From the NCBI GenBank assembly GCA_014584705.1, contig JACTMJ010000009.1, positions 186,001-250,000 of the forward strand: a stretch of 64,000 nucleotides of DNA, written 5' to 3'. The translations under genes were made by a program, and so were the position numbers. The notes below the pieces were generated by a model that worked only from the letters and a program-made list of their open reading frames with translations, searched no databases and was not told the DNA's origin. Shown piece after piece: positions 45,566 through 52,853 of the stretch. Position 1 is the stretch's first letter. Each line of letters starts with the position of its first letter. Origin of the DNA: Acidobacteriota bacterium (GTDB taxonomy: Bacteria; Acidobacteriota; Terriglobia; Bryobacterales; Bryobacteraceae).

Positions 45566-46339
45566 ATGGAAATGCGCAATCCGTTCTCGCTGGCCGGGAA
45601 GAGGGCGTTGGTGGCCGGTGCGAGCCGGGGAATCGGTCTGGCGATTGCACAGGCAACGGCCCGCGCCGGAGCGCACGTGACGATGGCGGCGCGCTCCCTC
45701 GACGCGCTAGAAGCCCATGCGGCGGCATTGCGCGCGGAAGGCTGCGGAGCGAGCGCCCTGGCGCTCGATTTCACGAGCAGTGATTCCATCCGTGCGGCCG
45801 CGGACGCCTGCGGCGAGATCGACATCCTCATGAATGTCTCCGGGATGAATATCCGCAAGGCCTTTCCCGAGTACACGCGCGAGGAATACGACCGCATTTT
45901 CCAGACGAACCTGCACGGCGTTTTTGAGCTCACACAGATCCTCGGTAAGCGAATGGTAGACCGAGGCCAGGGTGGCAAAGTGATCTTCATCGGCAGCGTT
46001 GGCGCGCTGATTGGCGTTCCAAAACTGAGCGTATACGCCATGACGAAGGGCGGCTTTGACGCGCTCACTCGCACGCTTGCGGCTGAATGGGGCCGCGCGA
46101 ACATCCAGGTGAACTGTATCGCCCCCGGCTTCATTCTCACGGATCTCAACCGCGCCATGTGGCAGGACGAAAAGATGCACGAATGGCTGCGCGCCTCGCA
46201 AGCCATGCCCCGTATGGGCACGCCGGAAGAGGTGGCTCCTCTGGCGGTATTCCTCGCCAGCCCGGGCGCGAACTTCATCACCGGCCAGGTGATCGCGTGC
46301 GACGGCGGCTATACGACGACGGCGGTTTGGCCGTTCTAG
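45566..46339 (+). CDS. SDR family oxidoreductase, gluconate 5-dehydrogenase-like, 257 aa
   Basis: Short-chain dehydrogenase with cofactor motif GASRGIG near residue 18, NVSGMN at the NNAG position, catalytic Ser in FIGSVGAL and YAMTK for Tyr/Lys. The C terminus [16 protein letters not shown] is typical. Ribosome binding site GGAGA lies upstream; a second in-frame ATG at 45572 is an alternative. It resembles gluconate 5-dehydrogenase-like enzymes, but the substrate cannot be proven. It ends 6 bp before the left end of the IS200-like element begins. Confidence 0.87.
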   Translation: MEMRNPFSLAGKRALVAGASRGIGLAIAQATARAGAHVTMAARSLDALEAHAAALRAEGCGASALALDFTSSDSIRAAADACGEIDILMNVSGMNIRKAFPEYTREEYDRIFQTNLHGVFELTQILGKRMVDRGQGGKVIFIGSVGALIGVPKLSVYAMTKGGFDALTRTLAAEWGRANIQVNCIAPGFILTDLNRAMWQDEKMHEWLRASQAMPRMGTPEEVAPLAVFLASPGANFITGQVIACDGGYTTTAVWPF

Positions 46340-46352
46340 CCTACCAGGGGAG

Positions 46353-46375
46353 GCCCCCCGGCCCTGCCGGGGTGG
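46353..46375 (+). repeat. Left-end hairpin of the IS200-like element
   Basis: CCCCGGC at 46356-46362, loop CCT, GCCGGGG at 46366-46372. The same stem occurs at the right end. It would be the TnpA recognition hairpin. Confidence 0.7.
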
Positions 46376-46401
46376 CAGCAGAAGTTTGACATTTGAGGGA
46401 G

Positions 46402-46463
46402 TCCATCGCGGAAACTCTGAATCGTGAGCCGCCAAGCACACGAAAGGAGAAACCGCGATGGAC
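46402..46463 (+). promoter_or_regulatory. Stem that buries the tnpA start codon
   Basis: GTCCATCGCGG at 46402-46412 is perfectly complementary to CCGCGATGGAC at 46453-46463, an 11-bp stem that includes the ATG at 46458-46460, while the ribosome binding site AAGGAGA (46444-46450) is next to the stem. Such a 5' UTR structure represses transposase translation in IS200. The function here is inference from the pairing. Confidence 0.6.
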
Positions 46464-46889
46464 GACTTTGAGAGTCTAAGTCACACGAAGTGGGAGTGCA
46501 AGTACCACATCGTGTTCATTCCCAAGTATCGCAGGAAGGTGCTTTACGGAGAGTTGAAAAAGCATCTGGGCGAGATCTTCCACAAACTGGCGAGGCAGAA
46601 GGAAAGCCGAATCGAAGAAGGGCACTTGATGAGTGACCACGTGCACATGATGATCGCAATACCACCGAAGTATGCGGTGTCGCAGGTGGTGGGCTATATC
46701 AAGGGCAAGAGCGCGATTCAGTTAGCACGAAGCTACGGCGAGCCGAAACGGAGCTTCGTCGGACAGCACTTCTGGGCACGGTCGCACTTTGTGTCCACAG
46801 CGAGGAGCGACGAAGCAGTGATCTGCGAGTACATTCGGACTCAGGAGGAAGAAGATCAGCGGATCGAGCAACTGAAGCTTCGCTACTGA
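46458..46889 (+). CDS. tnpA: IS200/IS605 family transposase TnpA (Y1), 143 aa
   Basis: Single-strand-specific HUH transposase. The HUH motif is MSDHVHMMIAIPPK, and the catalytic tyrosine is likely the one in VICEYIRTQEEE, with the helix KGKSAIQLARSY between. Length fits IS200 TnpA (about 150). It is intact with no frameshift. The AAGGAGA upstream is strong, but the start codon can be sequestered by an 11-bp stem. Confidence 0.92.
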   Translation: MDDFESLSHTKWECKYHIVFIPKYRRKVLYGELKKHLGEIFHKLARQKESRIEEGHLMSDHVHMMIAIPPKYAVSQVVGYIKGKSAIQLARSYGEPKRSFVGQHFWARSHFVSTARSDEAVICEYIRTQEEEDQRIEQLKLRY

Positions 46890-46974
46890 CAGGCCACCCC
46901 GCAGGTGGCCAACATTCAACGGTGCCGCGTCAGCGACCCCGATCAGCCGCTTTGAGCGGCTCACAAAATGAAGG

Positions 46975-46993
46975 CCCCCGGCTTTGCCGGGGG
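46975..46993 (+). repeat. Right-end hairpin of the IS200-like element
   Basis: CCCCCGGC at 46975-46982, loop TTT, GCCGGGGG at 46986-46993. It is the partner of the left-end hairpin. Confidence 0.7.
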
Positions 46994-47002
46994 ATCATTA
47001 CT

Positions 47003-47374
47003 TGCTCACTGCCTTTTCATCGTGGCCCTGCTGATGACCGCGGTGGGAATCTATGGGCTTATCCAGTATTCCATCTCGGCACGGACGCAGGATATCGGAA
47101 TCCGCCTGGCGATCGGGGCGGAAGCTGGGGAGATCTTCCGCATGGTTTTGGCCGAGGGGCTGAAGCTCAGCCTTGCCAGACTGGCGGCGGGAACGGCTGG
47201 CGCACTGTGGCTGGGCAGGGCCGGTTCCAGCCTGCTATACGGCGTCGGCCCCGCGGATCCGTTCACGTTCCTGGCGGTGTCTCGGCTCCTGATCGCGGTG
47301 CTGTTGCGGCCTGTTATTTTCCCGCGCGGCGCGCAATGAAAATCGAGCCAATCATTGCGCCGCGGGAGGAGTGA
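47003..47374 (+). pseudogene. Decayed C-terminal fragment of an ADOP/FtsX permease
   Basis: Translation gives VALLMTAVGIYGLIQYSISA, then RTQDIGIRLAIGAEAGEIFR, SLLYGVGPADPFTF and LIAVLL, which is the C-terminal FtsX block of an acidobacterial orphan permease. Near 47300 the frame shifts: the expected ACYFPARRAMKIEPIIAPREE ending continues in the next frame to a stop at 47374. The N-terminal part, about 700 codons, is missing and its left boundary coincides with the IS200 right end. It is therefore a truncated, frameshifted remnant, unlikely to be functional. Confidence 0.75.
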
Positions 47375-47514
47375 CAGGGCGACGGAATGCGGAACAGGAG
47401 ACGCCGCGGATATGGCAATCCTCTCCTCTGTCCCCTTCGAAGATCATCGGTCAGGCAATACGCTCCAGCATCGGGGACCGGGATAATGCCGTCACCGCGG
47501 CGTTGATGCTCGGG

Positions 47515-48933
47515 TCAACTTTCGTCTATACCGGTGGCTTCGTCACCCGATGTCGGAGTGAGGGTTGGGGTATCGGCTGGGGGGTAAATCGGGATCTCCA
47601 GCCTTGCTTCGCAACCCGGGCGGTCTTCGCGGTTGGCTAGTGTGAGGCTGCCTCCGTGACCTTCGGCGATCTGGCGGCAGAGCACCAGGCCGATGCCGGA
47701 ACCGCCGGGTTTCGTGGTGAAGAAGGGCACAAAGAGATTGCCGGGGTTCGCGATGCCATGGCCTTCGTCGAGCACGCACAATACCAGACGATCACGGGAC
47801 GCGGAGCCGCCGGCAACGCTCCAGCGGACGCTGACGCCGCCACCCGTTTCGATCGAGGCGTCAACGGCGTTGCGAATGAGGTTGATCAGGACCTGTTCCA
47901 ACTGATCACCGTCGGCGCGGATACGAAGTTCGGGGCCGGTTCCCACCGCCACCGGAAGGCGCGTTTCGAGAGCGGCTGCATGGCGAATCATTTGTGTCAC
48001 ATCCACCGGGCCGAGGGCGGGCGAGGGGAATTTGGCGAGGCGCGCGTACTGGCTCATGAAGCGGCTTAGGGTGTCCGCGCGGCTGGCAATGATGTTGAGC
48101 CCGCGGAGAGCATCCTCTTTCCAATCCGGGGCGGGAGGCTCGCGCCGCACCAGAGACTGAATGCTGCCGGCGATGGATTTGATGGGAGTGAGCGAATTGT
48201 TCAGTTCGTGGCCCAGGACGCGCACCAAGCGCTTCCAGGTGGCGACTTCTTCCTCGCGCAGCGCGCGCGTGAGATCCTGCACGGCCAGCAAGCGGTGCTG
48301 CAGGCCTTCTTCCCGAAAGACAGTGGCGGAGACGCCCCAGCGGCCGGCGGCCGCTGGAAAGCGCAGTTCCAGGGTACGGTTTCCGGCGGAGGCGATGCAA
48401 TCGCCGAGTCCCAAATCGGCGGCGGCGCGGCCCAGCAGCGCACTTTCCGGCTGCGCGAGCAACTCGCATCCGGCGCGATTGAGGTAACGGAGACGGTCTT
48501 GCGGATCAAACGTGAAGATGGCCACCTTAATGACATCCATCACGCGATGGAGAAGGGCTGTGGCTTCGACGGCGCCCAGCCTCTGGGCGCGCAGCACATC
48601 CGCGAGCCCGTTTACCTCGAACATCACCTCACTGAGCGCGCCGTTCGCGTCCCCGCTGCGTCCGCGAATGGAAAAGTCGCCCTCGCGAAGCCCGGCCAGG
48701 ATGTTCGATAGCGTTTGCAGGGAACGGATGACATGATCGCGCGAGGCGGCGGCAAAGGCAACCCAGGGCGCGGTGATGACGACGGCGACCGCGGCCTTGA
48801 CGTGTGCCGGCTGCTCCCAGAACCAGACAAACAGCATTGCGCAGATCAGCGCCGGAACGCCGCCGAGGGCTGCCAGCAGCGCAACCTTGGTTTCATGGCG
48901 AAGCCGGAAGCGCATGTGCCCGCGAAGGCTCAT
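47515..48933 (-). CDS. NtrY-like sensor histidine kinase, 472 aa
   Basis: Membrane sensor kinase. Two hydrophobic segments at about residues 17-36 and 44-62 are followed by a HAMP-like linker, a PAS domain (around DRLRYLNRAGCELLAQPES) and a kinase core. The H box is VLGHELNNSLTPIKSIAGS with phospho-acceptor H242, the N box is LINLIRNAVDAS, G1 is DEGHGI and G2 is GSGIGLVLC. ATG 48933 overlaps the regulator stop as ATGA, so the two are translated together. It is expected to phosphorylate the NtrC-type regulator encoded upstream in the same transcript. Confidence 0.92.
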   Translation of the reverse strand: MSLRGHMRFRLRHETKVALLAALGGVPALICAMLFVWFWEQPAHVKAAVAVVITAPWVAFAAASRDHVIRSLQTLSNILAGLREGDFSIRGRSGDANGALSEVMFEVNGLADVLRAQRLGAVEATALLHRVMDVIKVAIFTFDPQDRLRYLNRAGCELLAQPESALLGRAAADLGLGDCIASAGNRTLELRFPAAAGRWGVSATVFREEGLQHRLLAVQDLTRALREEEVATWKRLVRVLGHELNNSLTPIKSIAGSIQSLVRREPPAPDWKEDALRGLNIIASRADTLSRFMSQYARLAKFPSPALGPVDVTQMIRHAAALETRLPVAVGTGPELRIRADGDQLEQVLINLIRNAVDASIETGGGVSVRWSVAGGSASRDRLVLCVLDEGHGIANPGNLFVPFFTTKPGGSGIGLVLCRQIAEGHGGSLTLANREDRPGCEARLEIPIYPPADTPTLTPTSGDEATGIDES

Positions 48934-50279
48934 AAATTGTATCTCTGCAGTCTGCGATAGAGCGCGCTACGGCTGAGACCAAGGGCGTCGGCGGTTCTGG
49001 TGACATTGCCGCCGAAGCGGCTGAGGGCTTTTTCGATAAAGAGTTTCTCCACGTCCTCCAGGCTCAGTTCATCAAGGCGCGGTGTGCCTCCGCCGCGCAT
49101 CCGGAGAAAGAGATCGCTCCCGCGGATCTCGCCGTCATTAGCCATGAGCACGGCCCGTTCCATCGCGTGTTCGAGTTCGCGCACATTGCCCGGCCAGGTG
49201 TGCCGCATGAGGGATTCGATGGCATCCTTTGTGAACCCGCCGATGTCTTTGCGGTATTTAGCGGCGCTGCGTTTGAGGAAGTGCCTGGCCAGTAACGGGA
49301 TGTCTTCGCGGCGATCGCGCAGCGCGGGAATGGCAACCTCAACCGTGTTCAGCCGGTAAAGCAGATCTTCGCGAAAGCGGCCAGCCTCAACCTCTTCGCG
49401 CAGACTGGCGTTGGTGGCCGAAAGGATGCGTGCATTGACGGCGCGAGTCTTCGAGGAGCCCACGCGCTCGAACTCTCCGGTTTCAAGCACGCGCAGCAAT
49501 TTGGCCTGCTGGTTGAGCGGAATATTGGCAATTTCGTCAAGGAAGAGTGTGCCGCCATCGGCGAGCTCGAATCGTCCGGCGCGGTCCGCTTTGGCATCGG
49601 TGTAAGCGCCTTTGACGTGGCCAAAGAGCTCGCTTTCAAATACCCCTTCGGAAAGGCCGCCCGTATTCACCGTAACCAGGGACCGGCCGGCGCGCGCCGA
49701 AGCGGCATGCAGGGCTCGAGCGATGACCCCTTTGCCCGAACCGTGCTCGCCTGTGATGAGTACGTTGGCATCCGACGGGCCAATGCGCGCGAGAACCTGC
49801 ATCACGGGCTGCATGGCCGGGGATTCGGCGATCAGGTCGGGAGTCCATTCGCTCCGCAGGATCTCGTTCTCGGCTTCGAGCTTTTCCGCCCGGCGGAGAG
49901 TTTTCCCCAGTTCCACCTGGGTGCGCACCGTGGAAAGGAGGCGCTCGTTGTCCCATGGCTTCTGGACAAAATCACGTGCGCCGTGGCGCATCGCTTCCAC
50001 CGCCAGATCCACGCTGGCCCAGGCCGTCATCACGATCACGGGCAGCGAGGAATCCGTCTGCCGCAAGCGCTCCAGCAGGTCAAGGCCTTCCCTGCCGGAG
50101 GTGGTATCGCGGGTGTAATTCAGGTCGAGCAGAACGGCGTCATAATCGTGCCGCTCCGCGTTTTGAAGCAAGTCTCCCGGAGATGTGACGGCGTCAATCT
50201 GATAGCCCTCCGCCTTCAGCAAAAAGCGAAGGGCTTCGAGTATGTCTGGCTGGTCGTCGGCAATCAGGAGTTTCGGCAT
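48930..50279 (-). CDS. Sigma-54 dependent response regulator (NtrC family), 449 aa
   Basis: Receiver (D52 in DAVLLDLNY), AAA+ domain and Fis-type DNA-binding domain. Walker A is GEHGSGKG, the sigma-54 contact loop reads GAYTDA where most activators have GAFTGA (Tyr and Asp variants occur in the family), Walker B is TLFLDEI, and the C terminus is [20 protein letters not shown]. The frame is open upstream, but ATG 50279 starts [11 protein letters not shown] at the receiver. It is cotranscribed with an ABC ATPase and adaptor upstream and the kinase downstream. The palindrome at 52613-52646 is its likely binding site. Confidence 0.93.
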   Translation of the reverse strand: MPKLLIADDQPDILEALRFLLKAEGYQIDAVTSPGDLLQNAERHDYDAVLLDLNYTRDTTSGREGLDLLERLRQTDSSLPVIVMTAWASVDLAVEAMRHGARDFVQKPWDNERLLSTVRTQVELGKTLRRAEKLEAENEILRSEWTPDLIAESPAMQPVMQVLARIGPSDANVLITGEHGSGKGVIARALHAASARAGRSLVTVNTGGLSEGVFESELFGHVKGAYTDAKADRAGRFELADGGTLFLDEIANIPLNQQAKLLRVLETGEFERVGSSKTRAVNARILSATNASLREEVEAGRFREDLLYRLNTVEVAIPALRDRREDIPLLARHFLKRSAAKYRKDIGGFTKDAIESLMRHTWPGNVRELEHAMERAVLMANDGEIRGSDLFLRMRGGGTPRLDELSLEDVEKLFIEKALSRFGGNVTRTADALGLSRSALYRRLQRYNL

Positions 50280-50478
50280 ACTCGAAAGAGGTAACGGCCC
50301 GTTCAATCCTGCATCAATGAGCGCCGCGTTCGGGAACGCCGGCCATGAGACGATTCTTTCACATTCCATCACGTCTCTTTTCCCCCGCGTCTTTCTTCGG
50401 CGGCGCGGCGGAAGCCTGGTCCGCAAGCATAGGCGCGGCCAGGGCCGGCATGCGGAGGCAGCACGGAAGCTCTTGTCC

Positions 50479-51198
50479 TTACGGGAGGATTTTTTCGGCG
50501 GCCATGTCTTCTTCGACGATGCGCCCGTCGAACAGGTGGACGGTGCGATCCGCTACCTGGGAATAGCGAGGGTCGTGGGTCACCATGCAGATGGTAGCGC
50601 CCTGGGCATGGATCTCCCGCATGAGCTTGATCACTGCTTCGCTGTTTTTTGAATCGAGGTTGCCGGTAGGCTCGTCGGCCAGCAAAATAGCGGGGTCGCC
50701 CACCATGGCGCGCGCCACGGCGACGCGTTGCTGCTGGCCTCCGGAAAGCTGCGAGGGATAGTGCTTCATGCGGTGCAGCATGCCCACCTGTTCGAGCGAC
50801 CAATGGACCCGTTCACGGCGTTCGGCACTGGGCATATTCCGGTAGGTGAGAGGCAGTTCAACATTCTCGTAAACGGTCAGATCACCGATCAGGTTGAAGG
50901 CCTGAAAGATGAATCCGATTTCGCGGTTGCGAACCCGCGCCCGCTCCCAGGCTTTGAGGTTTTCCACCGGCTGCCCCTTCATGAAGTAGCGCCCGGAGGT
51001 GGGCGTATCGAGCAGGCCGATGATCGAAAGCAGCGTGGATTTTCCGCATCCCGACGGCCCCGCGATGGAGAGAAATTCTCCCCGTTCTACCCGCAAGTGG
51101 ATGCCATCGAGAGCGTGTGTTTCCACTTCATCGGTGAAGAAGTGTTTGGTGACGCTGTCAAGCGTCAGCAGCGAATCGTTTCCGTCGGTGTTGTTCAT
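50479..51198 (-). CDS. ABC transporter ATP-binding protein, MacB/LolD type, 239 aa
   Basis: Cytoplasmic ATPase with Walker A GPSGCGKST, signature LSGGQQQRVAVARAM, Walker B ILLADEPTGNLD and H-loop VTHDPRYS. ATG 51198 (MNNTDGNDSL) is preferred; a TTG at 51225 is an alternative. It follows the HlyD-like adaptor by 44 bp and precedes the two-component regulator by 199 bp. No permease is in the same operon; the nearest are the ADOP 1.6 kb upstream and the ADOP remnant beyond the kinase. Probable role is powering a MacB-like export system. Confidence 0.93.
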   Translation of the reverse strand: MNNTDGNDSLLTLDSVTKHFFTDEVETHALDGIHLRVERGEFLSIAGPSGCGKSTLLSIIGLLDTPTSGRYFMKGQPVENLKAWERARVRNREIGFIFQAFNLIGDLTVYENVELPLTYRNMPSAERRERVHWSLEQVGMLHRMKHYPSQLSGGQQQRVAVARAMVGDPAILLADEPTGNLDSKNSEAVIKLMREIHAQGATICMVTHDPRYSQVADRTVHLFDGRIVEEDMAAEKILP

Positions 51199-51242
51199 CG
51201 TCTCTTGAAATCTCCTCTGTTTCAAGGTGCACGCAATTTCTG

Positions 51243-52496
51243 TCAGTTCAGCCGCACCCGGTCATAGGAATCCCACTGCGACATGTCACTCAGCACGACG
51301 CTGTCGCCGGGATTCAGTCCCTCCACGACCTCAACAAAGCTCACCGAGCCGCGGCCAAGTCTTACGGTAGTGCGAGTGGCGTGCTGGCCGTCGGCTTCCA
51401 TCCTGAACAGGCTGATAGTGCTGTTGGGCTGGCCGGAAACAGGCCGCCCCACGTAGACCACGTCATTCAAGCGTTCGAGTTCGATCGTGCCATCGACACT
51501 GAGGTCCGGTCGCGCGCCACCAGGCAGTTTCCCGGTGAGACGCACATCCACCGTCACCGTGCCTTCGACGACGGCTGGGTTGATGCGGGCTACCACGCCA
51601 TCGATCGTTCCGTTCCGGGTATCGATCAGCGCCGTCTGACCGATCTGGACGTCCTTCGCCTGCGTCTCGGGGATACGGATCTGCGCCTTCAGCTTCTCCG
51701 GCTGCGTAACCTTCGCCAGGAGCGTGCCCGGCGTCACCTGCTGGCCCACTTCCACGTTCACTTCCTGAAGCACGCCGTGTGTGCCCGCAGTGACGGTGAG
51801 CCGTTTCACTTTCTCACGAGCCAGTACGAGGGCCGCCTTCAGTTGCTCCATCTGGACGTGCTGGGCAGCCATTTGCGCCTCGACGGAATCTTCATAAATC
51901 TCCAGCCTCTTTTTATCGAGTTCGAAACGCTTTTCCAGTTCTACCTTGGTGGCCCGGGAGATTTTCACTTCGATGGGCACGGCCAGGCCCTCCTTTGCCA
52001 GGGCGTCGTCCCGTTCACTCTTGAGGCGCGCCTGCACCAGTTCCGATTGCAGCTTGGCTAAGTTGGCTTCAAGATCGAGACGCTTGGTATCTAGCTCCAC
52101 TTTGAGGCTCGTCGTCCTCGCTTCGGCTTCACGCACTTTCCACTCGGCGTCCTGAGCCTGTATTTCGAGATCCGGATTGGCAAGCACCAGAATGACGGTA
52201 TCCGTCGTCACTTTCACGCCCGGGCGGTTCACCACCTGCACGACACGGCCCTCGCTTAGGGCGGGCAGGAACAGAATTTCTTCGGGAACCAGCGTACCCA
52301 ATCCTCGTACTTCCCGTAGCATCGGGCCGCGCTTCACCTTGTCTCGCCAGACGGTGGCGGCTTCAACGGTGGGGGATGCCGGTTTCAGCCGCAAGACCAC
52401 CCAGCCCAGCGCGCTCACCGAAACAACGGCAATAGCGATCCAGAAGATCCGGCGAATGAATTTGTTTCTGGCAAGATCAGGTCGGGAGATATCCAT
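51243..52496 (-). CDS. HlyD/MacA-like periplasmic adaptor, 417 aa
   Basis: Membrane-fusion adaptor with one N-terminal helix (about residues 17-35) after MDISRPDLARNKF. A barrel-sandwich domain split by a long coiled coil (KVELDTKRLDLEANLAKL onward) is followed by a beta-barrel (LTGKLPGGARPDLSVDGTIE) and the end GDSVVLSDMSQWDSYDRVRL. This is the MacA type, which links an ABC or RND pump to an outer-membrane channel. ATG 52496 is chosen over an upstream frame because a sigma-54-like promoter ends just before it. First gene of the adaptor-ATPase-regulator-kinase unit. Confidence 0.9.
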   Translation of the reverse strand: MDISRPDLARNKFIRRIFWIAIAVVSVSALGWVVLRLKPASPTVEAATVWRDKVKRGPMLREVRGLGTLVPEEILFLPALSEGRVVQVVNRPGVKVTTDTVILVLANPDLEIQAQDAEWKVREAEARTTSLKVELDTKRLDLEANLAKLQSELVQARLKSERDDALAKEGLAVPIEVKISRATKVELEKRFELDKKRLEIYEDSVEAQMAAQHVQMEQLKAALVLAREKVKRLTVTAGTHGVLQEVNVEVGQQVTPGTLLAKVTQPEKLKAQIRIPETQAKDVQIGQTALIDTRNGTIDGVVARINPAVVEGTVTVDVRLTGKLPGGARPDLSVDGTIELERLNDVVYVGRPVSGQPNSTISLFRMEADGQHATRTTVRLGRGSVSFVEVVEGLNPGDSVVLSDMSQWDSYDRVRLN

Positions 52497-52519
52497 GCGA
52501 TAAAGCCTGAAGATCGTTA

Positions 52520-52535
52520 AGCATGTTTCAGGCCA
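52520..52535 (-). promoter_or_regulatory. Sigma-54 (-24/-12) promoter of the adaptor operon
   Basis: On the minus strand TGGCCTGAAACATGCT has the invariant GG and GC separated by 10 bp as in TGGCACG-N4-TTGCW, with 3 mismatches elsewhere. Its -12 element lies about 25 bp upstream of the adaptor ATG. The operon encodes an NtrC-type activator, which supports the call. Confidence 0.65.
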
Positions 52536-52558
52536 AATCATTCATTTGAGTGAATACC

Positions 52559-52571
52559 GCATGTTTCAGGC
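52559..52571 (-). repeat. Second copy of GCCTGAAACATGC, 38 bp upstream
   Basis: A 13-bp direct repeat of the promoter core (GCATGTTTCAGGC on the plus strand) occurs at 52521-52533 and 52559-52571. The outer copy lacks the GG of a -24 element, so it looks like a duplicated, non-canonical promoter core. Confidence 0.6.
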
Positions 52572-52612
52572 TGCACAGCCGGTTTGCCCAGAGCGATGCA
52601 GTGCGATGGTGA

Positions 52613-52646
52613 GGCAACAAGTGTCCGGATCCGGACACTTGTTGCC
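52613..52646. promoter_or_regulatory. 34-bp perfect palindrome, candidate activator binding site
   Basis: Perfect inverted repeat centred between 52629 and 52630, with the core TGTCCGGATCCGGACA and arms extended by GGCAACAAG/CTTGTTGCC. It lies about 120 bp upstream of the predicted sigma-54 transcription start, a normal distance for an enhancer-like site bound by the NtrC-type regulator of the same operon. A terminator role after ADOP is possible, but no T tract follows. Confidence 0.65.
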
Positions 52647-52853
52647 AGAAACGGACGGTTCCCGCGTTGGCTTTGGTAACGCCAGAGCCCGGAAACAATG
52701 GGAAGCGCGGCGGACGGACCAGGGATGCGCGGCTTGGAAGCGGGAAAGCGGGTGCAGTCCAGTGGACTGTCCCTTTTATCTTGTTTAAGTCGCGAGATAG
52801 CGGACGGTATCCGTGGTTTCGGGCGCCGGGAGCTTTGTGGCCGCTTCAGAGGA
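52647..52853. other. Intergenic, no gene seen
   Basis: The remainder of the 357-bp gap between the adaptor start and the ADOP stop. Beyond the palindrome and promoter I see no gene. Confidence 0.35.

Larger units (their letters stand above)
46345..46998 (+). mobile_element. IS200-type insertion element (IS200/IS605 family, tnpA only)
   Basis: About 650 bp, the usual size for IS200. It contains one Y1 transposase gene and no tnpB. Nearly identical hairpins lie at both ends: CCCCGGC-CCT-GCCGGGG at 46356-46372 and CCCCCGGC-TTT-GCCGGGGG at 46975-46993, as expected for this family, which has no inverted terminal repeats. Two further hairpins follow tnpA: GGCCACC/GGTGGCC at about 46893-46911 and AGCCGCT-TTG-AGCGGCT at 46945-46961. 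Exact ends are approximate. The element abuts a decayed ADOP permease fragment. Confidence 0.82.
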
